NCBI GenBank assembly: GCA_034440575.1 | Contig: JAOTOL010001459.1 | Location: 961,001-1,025,000, forward strand | Source: Imbricaverruca yamaguchii | Lineage: Eukaryota > Arthropoda > Thecostraca > Neoverrucidae | Length of the DNA: 64,000 nt | Reading direction: 5' to 3' | In this document: piece after piece, positions 1-36,084 of the stretch | Numbering within the stretch: the stretch's first letter is position 1 | How the letters are laid out: each line of letters starts with the position of its first letter | Translations under genes and position numbers: made by a program | The notes under the pieces: generated by a model | The model's input: only the letters and a program-made list of their open reading frames with translations | What the model was told of the DNA's origin: nothing | Database searches by the model: none

Positions 1-3000
1 CAGCCGTACACACAGCGCATGCGCTCTTTGGACGAGACGCACCAGACAGCGAGGAGCCGAAATTCAAGCCATATTTTACACAGTGCGGCGAACGCATGAG
101 AAACGGGGCGCGACGGAGGACGTGGGAAAGGACACCATATTCACACACAAACAGAGAGGTTAACATCCACGAACCCAAGCAATTGCATCCATCCACACGG
201 GACTTGAGCCTTTATGGCATTTCGAGAGCAAGTCATCAAATACACACACCAACACAGAACATCCAGTTAACAATACTTTAGTCTCCTTGCACAAGGAAAA
301 CAAAGAAGCTGAGCGCTGAGTTTTCGTCAACTGACGGTACGATTCAACGTGAGGTGTCTAGCAAGCAATACTCGACGACTGACTGAGCCGGTAGCACAGC
401 GCAGCCGACTAGTTCAAACACCTTGTGTGCGGTCCGCCTTAGCTCTCTGGGTTGGGGAGTTTTGCGCGCGGAACAGGCGGCTGACGACGGTCGGGCGGTG
501 ACGTGTCGGGCCGACGCCTGCTGCAGCAGCGGCGGCGGCAGCAACGGCGGCGGCGGCGGCGTGGTGTCGACGCGTGGTGGGCGGCGCGCTGGCGACCCCC
601 GCCCGGCCGCAGCGCCGCTCGGTGACTCCCGACATTTGGCGACTCGAGTCACGTGCCAGGCGTCCCGTGCCCCAGTCGTGTGCCAATTGCACCACATCCG
701 ACGGTGCCGCTGGAGCGACGCAAAAGCCGCACCACCGAGTACTGCCGTGACTGATGATAATGAGACCTACGGTGGCTGATTACAGCCGATTGAAATCCCC
801 GACTGGACGTTTTCCTCAAAGCACCAGCACATGGCTATCTTTTTGGTGCAAACAGGGGCCACGAGAGCAGATATTACCAGAGGGATTCACAAAACGTCTG
901 TCACGTGAGACCTGGTTAAGTGCGGCCAGCTCGGTTCCGGTCGGGTCGGGTCGGGTCAGGTGGACAACGGCAAACTGTGCCGAGCGGGGCTTACTTACCG
1001 ACATGGCTCCGGGTGCGCAAGATAGGGCCATTTACCTTTCTGTAGGGACGACAACTTTGACAACTGCTCTTTGCAACATCTGAAGAAAAACATCAGCGAT
1101 GCCCATTACAACACATCGTTTCAGACAGGACGCGGGAGCAAATAACTGGGAATGAGGCTGCATGGCAGGCAATGAAAAACGGCAGATAAATACCCTGCAT
1201 GGGTGGTACATCAGGAGGCAGAAAATGCACAGCAGCTCTACACAAAACTAAGAGCAAATAAATAATATGGTAGTGAAAATTTGGGAAATATGCTTCATCT
1301 TCATTATGGGAAGTTACATAAGAAGTTAACGTTGGAAACTGAAAAAGCTTTGCCAGTTTGTAGCATGTTCGTCGAGTAATTGAAGATGTATTATCAGGAT
1401 CCGTTAACAAATCCACGTTGGAAACTGAAAAAGCTTTGCCAGTTTGTAGCATGTTCGTCGAGCAATTGAAGATGTATTATCAGGACCCATTAACAAATCC
1501 AGCTAAACAGGAATTAAGAAGGCTAAATTGGTCCAGCATCCACGATACACATGGGGCATATACTGAACTCTGGACGCCACCAAAGGTGGATCGAGAAAAA
1601 AACCGGACAAGTCATTGATCACGCACTGATAGCCATACACAATATAATACCAGCATTGTAATTTACCTCTTATCAGAATCGACACTGATACAGGCGGCGA
1701 TGTAGCAACATAAGGCGTGTCATTTAGGCTTTACAATCGTTATTCCTTTATCAAACAGCAAGTTGCTATGCATTGACCCAATTTAAGCAACAATGTATAT
1801 ATTTGCACACGAAACAAATACAAACATTATAGGTAATCCAATTTTTAGGAACTTCAATTTTAAGGAATTTCAGTCAAGGTAACGAAAATGACTTTAGTAA
1901 CGTCGATGACAGAGCCCAGCCCGCAAGTCCACCGGCTGCCACAGCGACCCTATGGTGAGATCTGCCGCAAGTACCTCGGTATGCCAAACAAACACCTGCC
2001 ACTGAAGATACACAATAAACACAGGTGATTTGTAGGCAGAGGCGCAGACAAGACCCCTCCCCCTTGCACCAGAAAAAAACACTGGATCAAACGAGAACGC
2101 TCGACATTTCCACGACGTAAAAGCATAAATTTCCAGAGCGCTTCGCGCACCGTAAGTCTTATCTATTTCATCACATTTTGTTGGCTGGCGGGCTTCCCCT
2201 CAGGACAATCCTGGTTGTGCCACTGCTTCTGGGTGCCAAAAACTCAAGATGAAGGTTCTCACAAATATGTGAATTACCTTCTCGCCGTCAGAATTAGCCT
2301 CTCGACTAAGAATGAGCGACTGGCAGGGGAACGGAGCAAAAATGGCCGGACATTCACGTCGGCGCGGTCGATGTCGGCGACTGATAGTGGGGTGCTCTCA
2401 ATAGAGGACAGCCGGGCATTGCGAGGTCAGCAATGACCACACGATGAGAGCTCCGACCGACGGAGGACACCCATTGTGAGAGATGGGTGCATGGATGGGC
2501 GATAGGTGCCGGAAGAAATGATAGTCAGCCGGACAGAGAAAAGGCACGCAATTATCAAGGATAAAGGATGAGCAATGATCAGAGGGCAAGAGGATCACTG
2601 TGGACTCAAGGCGGGATGGACTAACGGAAACGAAGCGATATTATTGACGTTTTGACCACATGCTCATTATATCCAAATGAGATAAACTAGACCAAATTAA
2701 CCGGCATGTTTCGACGCCGTACCTGCACTATTGTTGGCAAAGCGCTATCGAAGTAGATATTGTAATTCCGGTCTAGCCTATCTAATTCAGTTACAATGAG
2801 CGGAGGACCAAAACTTCACCAAGATCTTCCGCGGCCAGGCCCAACACTAGGCTGCCTGATCTGCAACCACGTGAGAAGAGACTGGTGAACCAGACGTAAG
2901 GGCGGAGCAAGAATAGACGGACAGGGGATGGACGGCGACTCGGAATAGCGTTGACTGAGCGCGTGTCAGAGGACGGGCCGACAGCCAACAGGATCGGCTG

Positions 3001-3090
3001 GCGGTGAGGTGGCACGCCGTGCTCCAGCGGGCGAGCGGCGGCCAGGCGGGCGAGCGGGCAGACGGGCGGGCGGGCGGCGCGCGCCGTTAC
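1..3090. other. Presumed U2SURP intron, no gene seen
   Basis: Nothing in this stretch resembles the next expected U2SURP exons (SURP module) on the minus strand. It holds a CGG-rich patch near 520-565, an 86-bp duplication at 1327-1500 and unremarkable mixed DNA. The short open frames show no family resemblance. Confidence 0.5.
1327..1500. repeat. 86-bp direct duplication
   Basis: Two adjacent near-identical copies share GTTGGAAACTGAAAAAGC and the following 60 or so bases. They differ at only a few positions, so the duplication is recent. Confidence 0.85.
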
Positions 3091-25178
<22,088 letters not shown>

Positions 25179-25560
25179 TACTTATAATACGCAGTGTGCT
25201 TCTATTACAAGTCGCGCGTAATAACAGTAGCAATGCACCTCTAATGGTTGGGATGCAGTTGATGCCCCATGCAAAGAAGTGGGAGCATGACGGTCAATGC
25301 TCCTTGCAAACGAATCTGCCGGATACGGATTTGCTTCAACTCGTGTTTACATTGGTAATCCTGATTTTCGTTTCAACCACATTTTACCGTAAGAACTACA
25401 ACAATCGCGTAGCCAATAGTACAGGATTGCTGGGAAATGGTCGGCGCAACCACCCCTGCTCCCTTCCGCCGCGGCAGCACGCTCTCCGCGGCGAATTTTG
25501 CTCGTTTGCCGGACGCCTCGTCCTCAGAGATAGAGCGAGCCAGCATAATTAATATTAAGT
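25179..25560 (-). promoter_or_regulatory. Probable 5'UTR and promoter region of U2SURP
   Basis: This is the sequence immediately upstream of the U2SURP ATG. Its distal part (about 25430-25540) is CpG-richer than the surrounding AT-rich DNA, as expected for a housekeeping-gene start region. No TATA box or initiator could be assigned with confidence, so this is placed by position and composition only. Confidence 0.3.
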
Positions 25561-25999
25561 AGAAAATGGGAACGAATAGCAGTTCCAATGATGTCACACG
25601 CTGATAGGTATTATTTTATATAACTGAACGGAATGAAAACCCACAACAAAAAATGCCATATTACATAAGCCATGACAACTAGCATTCATCCTAGCGTAAC
25701 AAACGGCAACTGTACTCATCTCTAGTTCAACTTGGACCTATCTGGCCGCGATTTGGACTACACCGCCTTGGACGAGATATTGGATTTATGTAACATAAGA
25801 CAACAGCTTTCGTTACTACCTTGAGCATGCTGTCAATACAATTTTTCAAGATTGTCGAGAGCATGCCCACTATTGTTGGACTTCGTGATATTTTTGATAT
25901 TGGACGTTGCGTCTTTGTACTTTGTGTCTGTATGTTCTGTTTTGAACTTTATTATTCTTGGACGTTTGGATTTTGGACATTATGATTCTTAGACTTTAT

Positions 26000-26440
26000 G
26001 GTACTTGGTGTACCCGGGCCCCTGTCATCCCCATGCCTGCCTTCCCGCGTGTCGGCTCGAATGGTACAAATGACGTCATTTGGGGTCCCATTTTGGGCCG
26101 TTTTAGTGCTTTCATGCTTATCAAAATGGAAATGTTTTGAATTCAACTCACTTTCTAAATCATATAATATCACGTCCGTGCTTTTGGAATCGTGTTGAAC
26201 TGTTATTTTATCATCCTCAGTTAGGCTGCGAATTAGGCGACGACCATCACGAATGCATCGTTTTAGGAGCACGCATTTTCTCAAACTCTTAGATGACGCA
26301 GTTGAGTCATAACTAGCGCAGTTGTTTACATAGCTCCCTCGTAGGTTGTTTTATATGTCGTGTCACACCTTGTGTTAGATGTACCTGCGTTTTAGTTGTA
26401 GTTTTATTGCATAGTGTTGTGTTGTGGTGTGTCTTGTGTG
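26000..26440 (+). repeat. Inverted dispersed repeat, left copy
   Basis: About 440 bp matching the reverse complement of 37215-37660, including CCCCATGCCTGCCTTCC, AATGGTACAAATGACGTCAT and CATAGCTCCCTCGTAGGTTG-like blocks. The copies have diverged by many substitutions. Confidence 0.85.
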
Positions 26441-26924
26441 TAGTTGCAGTGTTAAAAGTAACTTTTGCTGTCGTTAATTAGTGATGGAAATTGAGGTGTG
26501 TTCCGTTGGTATTAGGTATCTAATGTGCTGATTCCGCTAATCCGGTAAATTAGCAGTTTTAGATAATTTAGGATTTCAAGGAATTTCTTCTTCTAATGCA
26601 ATGCTTATCAATGTACTCAACATGATAAGACCACTTGATTCCTCTGCAAAGGCATGCTTTTCAGTTTGGAGGCGGCATGTCACCCAAAAATGGTCTGAGT
26701 TTGGTAATATAGCATAAAAGGTAGTGTTTTCAATCAAGAAAAAATTATGTAATATAAGCTAACCTATCCCATCCATCTATGCAAGAAAAAAAAACAATTT
26801 TTTTAATACAAATTGACAATTTTGAAGCATGTTTTTCTTCTTTAAAAATGTTCAAATTAAGAAAAGCCTAACCATACCAAAACTGTTTTTCAAGAAAAGC
26901 TAAATTACAAGAACTACTGATACT

Positions 26925-27420
26925 CACAATGGGTTTTGGCAGCTGGTTCCAGTGTTCTATTACACTGTTGGTAAAGAAATACTTTCTTAACCTTCTCTTG
27001 CTGAAGTTAACTTGAATTTTGAATTGATGAACTTTTATTGCATCATTTATGTTAGATTCAAATGTTTACCTGATATATCCATTATCCTGACCATGAACAA
27101 ATTTAAAGACCTAAATGAGATCTCTCAACTTTTTATATCTAAGTGAAAGCATATTCAATTTCTTCAATCTTTCCTCATATACCAGGCTACTTATATCATT
27201 AACCATTTTTGTAGCCCTCTTTTGTACTCTCTAAAAGCCTCTTTTTCATAACTAGGAGACCAAGCTTGGACAGTTTTCCAAATGTGGCCTGACATGCACA
27301 GTAAAGCTTCCTGGTGACTTCCTCACTTCTATATGATACATTCCTATTTATTGCCCCAAGCATTCTCAATACTTTCTTCCTGGTTTTTTTTTGTCTTCCT
27401 GATGACTTCCTCACTTATCC
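26925..27420 (-). mobile_element. CR1-like LINE, 3' end (copy 2)
   Basis: The minus strand carries KKVLRMLGAINRNVSYRSEE, VTRKLYCACQATF and the downstream region of the same element as 24180-25070, more damaged. Confidence 0.82.
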
Positions 27421-29882
27421 TGGCTACACGCTTCTCTCCTACCTATACTTGAACCAAACACAGACTCAACTTTTTGCACCTCCTGTCGCCCTATTGCCCT
27501 CACTAGCTGCTTTCACAAACTATTCGAACGTCTTGTTAAAAAACGCCTCCTCCATATCATTCAAACACATCACTTAATCTCTCCTATTCAATCAGGCTTC
27601 CTTCCCAATCGATCATGTTTAGACAACCTCACCTACCTGATCACAAACATCCAGGAAGCGGCGGCCAGGAGACGTTCCACGACCGCCGTCTTTCTGGATC
27701 TAAAACAAGCCTATGACACCATCAACATAACAGCACTATTACGACACTTACACAACATCGACATACAAGGCAGACGGTTGCATTACCTCCATTTCTATCT
27801 ACTCAACAGATCTTTTCAAGTACAAATTTGGCCCCACACCTCAGACACCAAATTCCCCACCACGGATTTAATGCAAGGTTCAGTTATTAGTCCCCTACTC
27901 GTCATTTTAGCCGTAAATTCCGCCGTCACCGACAACTTTTCGACCAAAATTGCAGTCTACGCCGACGACATAGTACTATGGACATCAACAAAAGCACCAG
28001 CAAACGCACTAACAGTACTACAACACGCACTAACAGAACTCAACAACAAACTTGCCACACTAAACCTCCATATAGCACCACTCAAATCCAAATGTATGAT
28101 TTTCGGCTACAACAGAGACACAAATCTACAACCCATAAAAATAAACAACTCACCCATTCCCTTTGTCACCACAACAAAATTTATAGGTATCACATTAGAC
28201 CAACGACTACTTTTTCGGCCACACTTCCTAAACATACAAAAACGCGCCTCAAAAAGAATCAACATACTACGAGCACTTTCTGGCACACGGTGGGGATCCA
28301 ACCGAAACACACTTCTGTCCCTTTACAAATCACTCATTCGGTCAATTCTGGAATACGGATCCCCACTCTTTGAAAACGCAGCTAAATGAAACCTCAAAAT
28401 TATAGATTCTATTCGACGACGATCTCTTCAAATAGTCACAGGAGCCTTCATCACCTCACCTTCCCACGCTCTTCACATATACAACCGCATCCAAGAATTA
28501 CAGCACAGACGTATAGAAGCACTACTTAGATACCACTACAAAACACAACTCACGAAACAACACCCATGCACACGGGCACTAAAACTCCGCACAGCACGCA
28601 GACACCAACTCATGAACTCCACACGACTACAAACCACAATAGGCTGCCGCATACACCGACACGCTAACACACTAGACATAACACTCCCAACGACAACACC
28701 ACACCCACAGCCCATCGCATGGTGGAAACAGCCGACACCCAACACACACTTCCTCATTGACAAGCCAAAAAACACATACACACACGCAGAAATACAACAA
28801 ATATTCCTACAATTCACAGCACAGTACGCCAACTACAATATCATATATACAGACGGCTCCAAATCACATACACAGCAGACGGGCGCAGCGGCGGTGCTGT
28901 ACACCAACGCAGCACCGCCACGGGTCATCCTACGCGCCCGTCTGCACGACGCGGCATCCACATACACAGCAGAACTATTCGCAATATTCTCGACATATTG
29001 CACCATCTACAACACCAAAATTGAACACAACATCATAGCCACAGACGCAAAATAAGCACTACACAACATAACACCTCACACCAAATACAAGCACCCCCTC
29101 ATACCCAAAATACTATGCATCCACAAACAACTCACCATACCACAACGGCCAACACTTATATGGATCCCAAGTCACACAAACATCCACGGCAACGAACACG
29201 CCGACACATAAGCAAACATAGCCACAACACTACAACAAATCACACAATGCCCCTATTCACAATCCGACTACTATCCCACAATACGACAGGCCATTAACAA
29301 ACGCCCAAAATACTGCACATCCACAAACAACTCACCATACTACAACGGCCAACAATTCTCTGGATCCCAAGTCACACAAACATACACGGCAACGAACACG
29401 CCGACACATAAGCAAACATAGCCACAACACTACAACAAATCACACAATGCCCCTATTCACAATCCGACTACTATCCCACAATACGACAGGCCATTAACAA
29501 ACGCCTACAACAAACATGGGATGCAATAACAACACAGCTACACGAAATACACCCCAAACACGAACATTGGCACTCCATCAACCAATACACCAGACTAAGA
29601 GAACGGACACTAACACGACTACGCATAGGACACACAGCACTCACACACTCATACCTCCTACTCAATCAACCACGACCACAATGCACTACCTGTCGCAACA
29701 CACTCACAGTCAAACACATGCTCATATACTGCACCAATTACAACAACCAAAGACAACATATCACAAACTATTGCACCACGAACAACATCCCACTGAACCT
29801 CACCACGCTCCTCAACGACGACCATCCAGCATTACACGAACACCTCTTCCACTTTCTTAAAACTACACGCATTATGGAATAA
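27420..29882 (+). mobile_element. I-type non-LTR retrotransposon fragment A (RT, RNase H, C-terminal zinc motif)
   Basis: Plus strand: VKKRLLHIIQTHHLISPIQS and FLPNRSCLDNLTYL, AVFLDLKQAYDTI, then a 203-codon frame from 27778 with MQGSVISPLLVILAVN (usual GxPQGSVLSP damaged) and intact AVYADDIVLW. After a stop at 28386 the frame resumes with RRRSLQIVTGA and RNase H blocks IIYTDGSKSH and YTAELFAIFS (28840-29000). IWIPSHTNIHGNEHADT and CRNTLTVKHMLIYC follow. A 200-bp internal duplication lies at 29107-29507. It is 5'-truncated, with an A-rich stretch after 29882. Confidence 0.9.
29107..29507 (+). repeat. 200-bp tandem duplication inside the RNase H region
   Basis: Two near-identical 200-bp units start before ATCCACAAACAACTCACCAT at 29119 and 29319. 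The period is not a multiple of three, so it frameshifts the polymerase. Confidence 0.9.
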
Positions 29883-30049
29883 TTGTGAAAAAGGAAAGAC
29901 AAAAAAAGGAAAGGATATGTTAAAAACCAAAGAGAAAATGAACAAAACCAGGAAAACGTGGAAAAAAGAAAAAAGATACGTTACGAAAAGAAAAAAAAGG
30001 AAAAAGATATATATATATATTCTTGCAATGTTCAATTCTGGCGATGACA

Positions 30050-33003
30050 CGACCCCCCCCACACTACACCCCATAACCCAATGTGGCACCGACCGGACTA
30101 ACTCTCTCTCTCGACTTCATCATCTCCGGCTCTCAAACAACTCTACTGCACCAGCTCTACATCTTCAATCGATCCGGACTACCTCAGCTCTACTCTTCAA
30201 GACCATCTCAACGCTACTTCACCACTGCTCGACTACTCTACTAAACCTCCACCTCGGATTCATCCTCCTACCCTACGTTACTCACTCTCTTACACATCTT
30301 CTCTCAACCGGAACCAGCCGATATCACCACACGGTGGCAGGCTGGCAAAACTCACTCACACACTACCGGATTAGTATAATACATACCACTTTTTTCCGGT
30401 TTTGCACGCCTGCACGAAGGTCGAGACCTGAACCTGCCTCTTACCGAAGCACGGGAGCTTGAAAACGGAGGAGGACGGCAGGAGTGAAGGAGAAGAGGAC
30501 GCCAGCTCTGCGGTCACAGTGCGGACGGCCCCGGGAGAAGACGCCACCCGCCACCTGCCACCTGCCACCTGCCACCCACCACCAAACCAACACATACGCA
30601 TACCCACTGCCAGAGAACACAAACACCGCTCCAAACCCAACCTACACCTACAAACACTACCTTCCCGCTCCGCTAACCTATTTTCAGCTACCTTCAACTT
30701 CAAGGTTCTGCATATACTTCTCAGCATTCTCTACCACCACGCTCTGCACCATCCTCTACAAGCTTTCTACCTGCATCTACGTGCTCTACAACATCTCTAC
30801 ATCTACATCTGCAAGTCCTCTCTTCAGTGATACAGTGCAGTGCCTTCGTCTAAACTTCAGCTCCATGTACCTACTTCAAACCATCACTACTAGAAGGTCA
30901 GCCCGCGGTGCTGCCACTCCCCCCCCCCACCCAGGAACCCCCCCAACCCCCACCAGATCTTCCCTTTAGTGCCCTCTGCACGATCTTTATCTGATCTGTC
31001 TATTCGTGCTCCCTTCAAGCACAGTTTCTGATTTATTTGTGTACTCTTCGTCTTTATCTGCCCCCTCTGTTACACCTGTCGGGCTCTCTTCACGCCCTTC
31101 TTTACCCTCCGCCAAATTTTGTCAAGTGTACCGTGTGCCACTCACCTGTCATCTACACTCTTTCTCCAACACCACAATACAACAGAACCCGACCGTCATA
31201 AACACGAACATGACCACCACCGAACCACCACGCACGGTAGATTTCTTCGTCTGCCGCCGGGGGGACGGGGAGCGAATGAGCACCCTGGACCCCTTGCTGG
31301 CGGATGGACAAATCTCACATTACATAGGGGTGCCCCTACACGCCAAACCCCTAAGATCAGGGGCGCTCCTATTCCAGGCAAATGACAAAACCGACGCATA
31401 TTTACTCACCAAAATTAAAAGCATAAAGAACACCCCAATCACTATCACACCAGTCACAAACCTTAACACCAGCCAGGGGACTATCCTGGCCCGGGAGCTG
31501 GCTGGTATACCGGCGGAGACACTGGCCCTCGAGCTTGTGGGGCAGGCTGTCTCCGCCGTGTACCGGCCGCCCCCGAGGCCAGGATACACCACAAACCACC
31601 TGCTGATACTGACATTCAACACCAGGACACCACCAACACACATCAAAGCGGGGTACCTACGGTACCCGTTACACCACGCGCACCCCTCCCGCGGCGCTGT
31701 AAGCGGTGTCAGCGCTACGGCCACTCCGCGAGGGGAGGGGGGGGTGCCACGCCGACACCTACACATGAGGCCGCTGCGCCCAACTACACAACACCGAAGT
31801 GTGCGACAGCGGCGAGGCCTGCTGCGCCGCCTGCGGGGGGGGACACGGGGCTGGGGACAGGACCTGCCCCCGGTGGATGGCGGAGAAGGAAATTCTCCGC
31901 CTGGTCCAGGGCATGGACCAGGGCATGGACCTGTCCTTGGCTAAGAGGACGGTGACCAACTAAGAGGACACCCTCCCCACCCTCCCAACCCCCACCGCCA
32001 CCACCACAGCAGCCAACAACATCCCCTACCCACAAACCTCACCATCAGCAGACGAGTCGCCAACAAACACAATCCGCACGTACACCGACCGGGACACAGA
32101 CATAGAGGAACACACTGACGACGGACACTCACCAACAGACACATACCGGACCATCTCCCCACACCAACTACCACCCCCCCCCCCCCCCGCCCATCAACAG
32201 CCACCCCTCACTCATCAACAACAAAAGCCAGGGAAAAACTAAAAAAGACCCACCTCACCTGAAAGACCACCAGCGCGCGCCAACACCCAAAAACAATGAA
32301 CAAGATCATACATTAGAGCACACACAGACTCATTAGACACTGGCCTGAATTCAAACATTACGCACTACAAACAAATCCTATAGCACTATGCATCAAAGAA
32401 ACACACTTCAAACCCAACGACCCATATCACTTTCACATCCCTCAGTACACACTACACAGACACGACACACACAACCCACACAGATCAGACGGTGTATGCA
32501 CATACATTAGGAGCACGACCCGTCACCGCCTGATACACTTCGACACCACGGCAGACATACTATTAACTGAAATCCATGTACACAACATAGCTTATACACT
32601 CATCAACATTTACGACCCACCCGCGCGAAACACAGAAACCCTCTCGGAATTAACTAAGGCACCTGACCAAATTCGCACACCTATCATTCTCTCCGGAGAC
32701 TTTAACTCACATCACCCCTTATGGGACACCCGCACAATACAACCTGATCACAGAGCACACACACTCATCGCAATATCCACACAGCATAATCTCACCATAC
32801 TCAACACCGGCTCACCAACCTACCTAGTACCTATCAGCTCCCTCCTCCCTACAACACCAGACGTCACACTTGCCTCTTCCCGCATAGCCCTCACACTGTC
32901 CTGGACATCCGACCCTGACCCACACTTTAGCGACCACGCACCCATCACCATTATCTTTGGCCAAATCCCGACCACCGGCCCACCCAACCCCGGGCCAGGC
33001 CGG
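30050..33003 (+). mobile_element. I-type non-LTR retrotransposon fragment B (5'UTR, ORF1, endonuclease)
   Basis: After a Pro/Thr-rich leader, ORF1 starts at 31210 (MTTTEPPRTVDFFVC) with ISHYIGVPLHAKPLRSGALL and NTSQGTILARELAGIPAETL, the esterase/RRM-like region of I-element Gag. A frameshift near 31650 separates it from a zinc knuckle, CKRCQRYGHSARGGGGC (31690-31745). The ORF2 endonuclease follows at 32380-33003: ALCIKETHFKPND, PIILSGDFNSHHPLWDTR, TILNTGSPTYL, FSDHAPITIIFG. It breaks off where a 153-bp satellite begins. Fragments A and B are both in plus orientation and could be two copies of one family. Confidence 0.88.
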
Positions 33004-33009
33004 TGGAAC

Positions 33010-34110
33010 CTCAAAAAAGCATCCTTTTATGCATTTTTGATGATCTTGACCTAAGACCGAGGTCACCACATTGAAAATTCCCAAGTATATCGACCACGGC
33101 ACGTCGATTGGCGAAGGTTTCATGAAATTCGATTCCGTACTTTCTGAGCACGGGCGGAGCAGCGACCCTTAAAATGAGTTTTATGCATTTTTGATGACCT
33201 TGACCTGGGGCCGAGGCCACCATATTGAAAAGTCCCAAGTATATCGACTACGGCACGTCGATCGGCGAAGGTTTCATGAAATTCGGTTTCGTACTTTCGG
33301 AGCATGGGCGGCGTAACAACCCTTAACATGAGTTTTATGCATTTTTGATGACCTTGACCGACGGCCAAGCTCACCATATTTAAACTCCAGAATATATCAC
33401 CCATTCCACGTCGATTGGTGAATGTTTCATCAAATTCGGTTCCGTACTTTCGGAGCATGGGCGAGTCAAATAGGCACGAAAAAGATTTTGTGTATTTTGG
33501 TGACCTTGACCTAAAGCCAAGGTCACAATATCGAAGCCCCACGTATATCTAATACGTTACGTCGATTGGTGAAGGTCTCATGAAATTGTATTTGGTATTT
33601 TCAGAGTATGGGCGTGGTTAAAAGTCTTAAGAATGGTTTTGTGCTTTTTTGATGACCTTGGCCTAAGGCCAAGGTCACCATATTCAAAAGTCCCAAGTAT
33701 ATCGGCCATGTCACGTCTATTGGTGAATGTTTCACGAAATTCGGTTCAGTAGTTTAGGAACATGGGCACGGCAACAATTCAAAATAAATATGTACTTAAT
33801 CTGCGACCTTAGGTCAAGGTCAAGGTCACCATATTGTAAAGTCCCAAGTAAATCGACTAAGCTGCATCGAATGGTGAAGGTTTCGTTCAATTCGGTGGAG
33901 CGGTTTATGAGCATGGGCACGGCAACACTTTCAAACTGATTTCAAAATGGCCGCTCCCAGTTTGAGGGGTAATTTTATAGCTTTGCGTAATGGTAAGAGT
34001 CCCCATATTCAAAAGTCCCAAATAAATTGACCAAACTGAATCGATTGGTGAAGGTTTAGTGGAATTTGGTTCGGTAGTTTCTTAATATGGTCACTGCAAC
34101 AGCCCTGGGC
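33010..34110. repeat. ~153-bp satellite rich in AGGTCA half-sites
   Basis: About seven diverged units repeat at 149-154 bp. Each has TGACCTTGACCT plus AAGGTCACCATATT, followed by TATATCGACC and a block ending TTTCGGAGCATGGGCG. At 33652-33676 two perfect 11-nt arms (TGACCTTGGCC) face each other around TAA. Confidence 0.93.
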
Positions 34111-35140
34111 AACAGAGTAGACCCACCCGTTTTTTAGCCCCTCCCAAGGCAATACATACGAAGTGGCGTCATCCCTACTGCGCAGCTTTCTGCGCAGGTC
34201 CTTATATGACGTCATCAGGGGTACCACTTTATACGGGCCAACTAGCTACCACGTATCGAATATACGCATCGTACGCATGGTACGAGGAATAAAATGAAGA
34301 TTTAATAGGTGCAGGTGCAAAACTTAGAGCGTCGTAGTCCCGGAAGGATCTCCAATACCTTTTATACACATATTATACCCGGAAGAACGTACAAAGCGAG
34401 GTAGGATAGGTCAAATATAGAAGAGAAATAGCACCTTACCGCGGCGAAATGCAGTAAGGAAGTATCTGAAGTGTGGTCGTCGCCATGATGGAATATGGTG
34501 GGGAGGGGGTCGGGTCCCTTAATGTACCTAAAATTTATCATTGGGCTTATGATGCTGCATGCCAAAATTAATTGACCGAAAGGCCTTTCATTCCCTCTAT
34601 ATGCGGCAGTGCCCCTGATATAGGAGGCAAGGAAGGGGACAATCGTTTCTTTTTTAAGATCGACAGGACCATAGGGAGCACGCGAGAGGCAGACATTCCT
34701 TTTATGGGGGCATCTGTGAACCTCCGTACCAGCTCAGCAACATGGGTGGAACTTCCAGAAAACGATTTGGGAGAGCAATGCCTGGAGGCAACAGGAAGGC
34801 CTATGGATTGGGGGAGGTGGGCTCACGCCAGTCGTAAGCGGGGGGTTGACCCATCACAAAAGTATCTAAAATTTCATCTAGTTCGGAGGTTACATTCGGC
34901 GGATGGACTGGAAAGCGGTCAGACATGATGTGCTAAAAGCGGTCAGGCATGTATTGGCGGCATTCCCTAACAATGCGTTCAGAACTAGATCTGGATAATT
35001 CAAAACACTCCTACACGTCCGCGTAGTCGACCTAGTCGGCTTATGTGCTGTTTCCGATCCAGAGCATGAATGAAGGATCACAATCGAAGTTTGTGGAGCA
35101 GAGACTTTGCATATCGTTCTTTCAAACCAATGATCATAGG
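34111..35140. other. Intergenic stretch, nothing firmly recognised
   Basis: A 118-codon plus-strand frame (34572-34928) resembles nothing I know and has no start context or neighbours to support it. The rest is unassigned. Confidence 0.3.
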
Positions 35141-35209
35141 CCTCATGAGCAACAATGAAATGGCATACGCCACACCTGTTTCATGGCAGTACCAGAGCCG
35201 GTAGTAGTG

Positions 35210-35515
35210 TCAAGTGCCGCGAGGACGGGCGCAGCTTGTCTGCCCCTGGCCACAGCGGCAGCAGCAAAACACGCCAACAGGACGGTGGGACCGGGCGATA
35301 CGACGTCAGAATGAAGTGCCGCCAGGACGGGCCGATACATGGAGCGCCGCGAACCCGCCAGTGGTCACAGTGGCAGCAGCAAAACACGCCAACAAAACGG
35401 CAGGATCGGGCGGCATGAAACCAATGCAAAGTGCCGCCAGAACGGGCAACACAGGAGGCGCCGCCATTCCGCCCCTGGTCACGGTGGCAACAGCAAACAC
35501 GGTTACAAAGGGCAG
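35210..35515. repeat. ~100-118-bp tandem repeat, three units
   Basis: Three diverged units begin GTGCCGC(G/C)AG at about 35214, 35315 and 35433, each including CAGCAGCAAAACACGCCAAC or a variant. Open frames through it on both strands are repeat-driven. Confidence 0.82.
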
Positions 35516-36084
35516 AACCGAGCGACACGGCACGACACACAGCAGAGACGGTGACACATGGCCGGCAGTGTGAGGGTGGACATCCTATCGCTGCCTGGTG
35601 ACATGATGGCGAACCTGCCTAGATACCTGCCTCTGCGCTCTGCCGAGCAGTTCTTGCGCAACCAGCCAATGCGCACATGCAGCCTAACTCGAGTCAGCCT
35701 CCGTCTCACACAACTAGCCACACTCCTAGCGTCGGCTGCCGGCTAGTAATGACGCCCACCTCCGGTCTCACGATGCTGGTGTCGCCTGTGCAGGTTGAGT
35801 CATGATGAAGCAGACATCATAATTGAACTAGTTTGGCATCGCCCTCAACCACGTATGTGGCATGCAGCGCCCGCCGCGACCGATGGTGATTAACTAAGAG
35901 CTGGACACAACGGCCAGGAGCGCCTGTGGTGCTTCAGACGTCGGACAGCCAAGCGATGTATTGACGCCTCATTTTGTAGGCGACGAAGCCGGCAACGACA
36001 GCAAGGCCGTCCTGCTCCAGTCCCAGTTTGCTGATGATGGTCGCGTTAAAATTCATGTGAATAGAAGTGGCATCAAACTAATTG

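Noticed and set aside
500..620. CGG-rich patch as a coding or 5'UTR exon
   Set aside because: The open frames are composition-driven, with no recognised product or matching splice phase for U2SURP.
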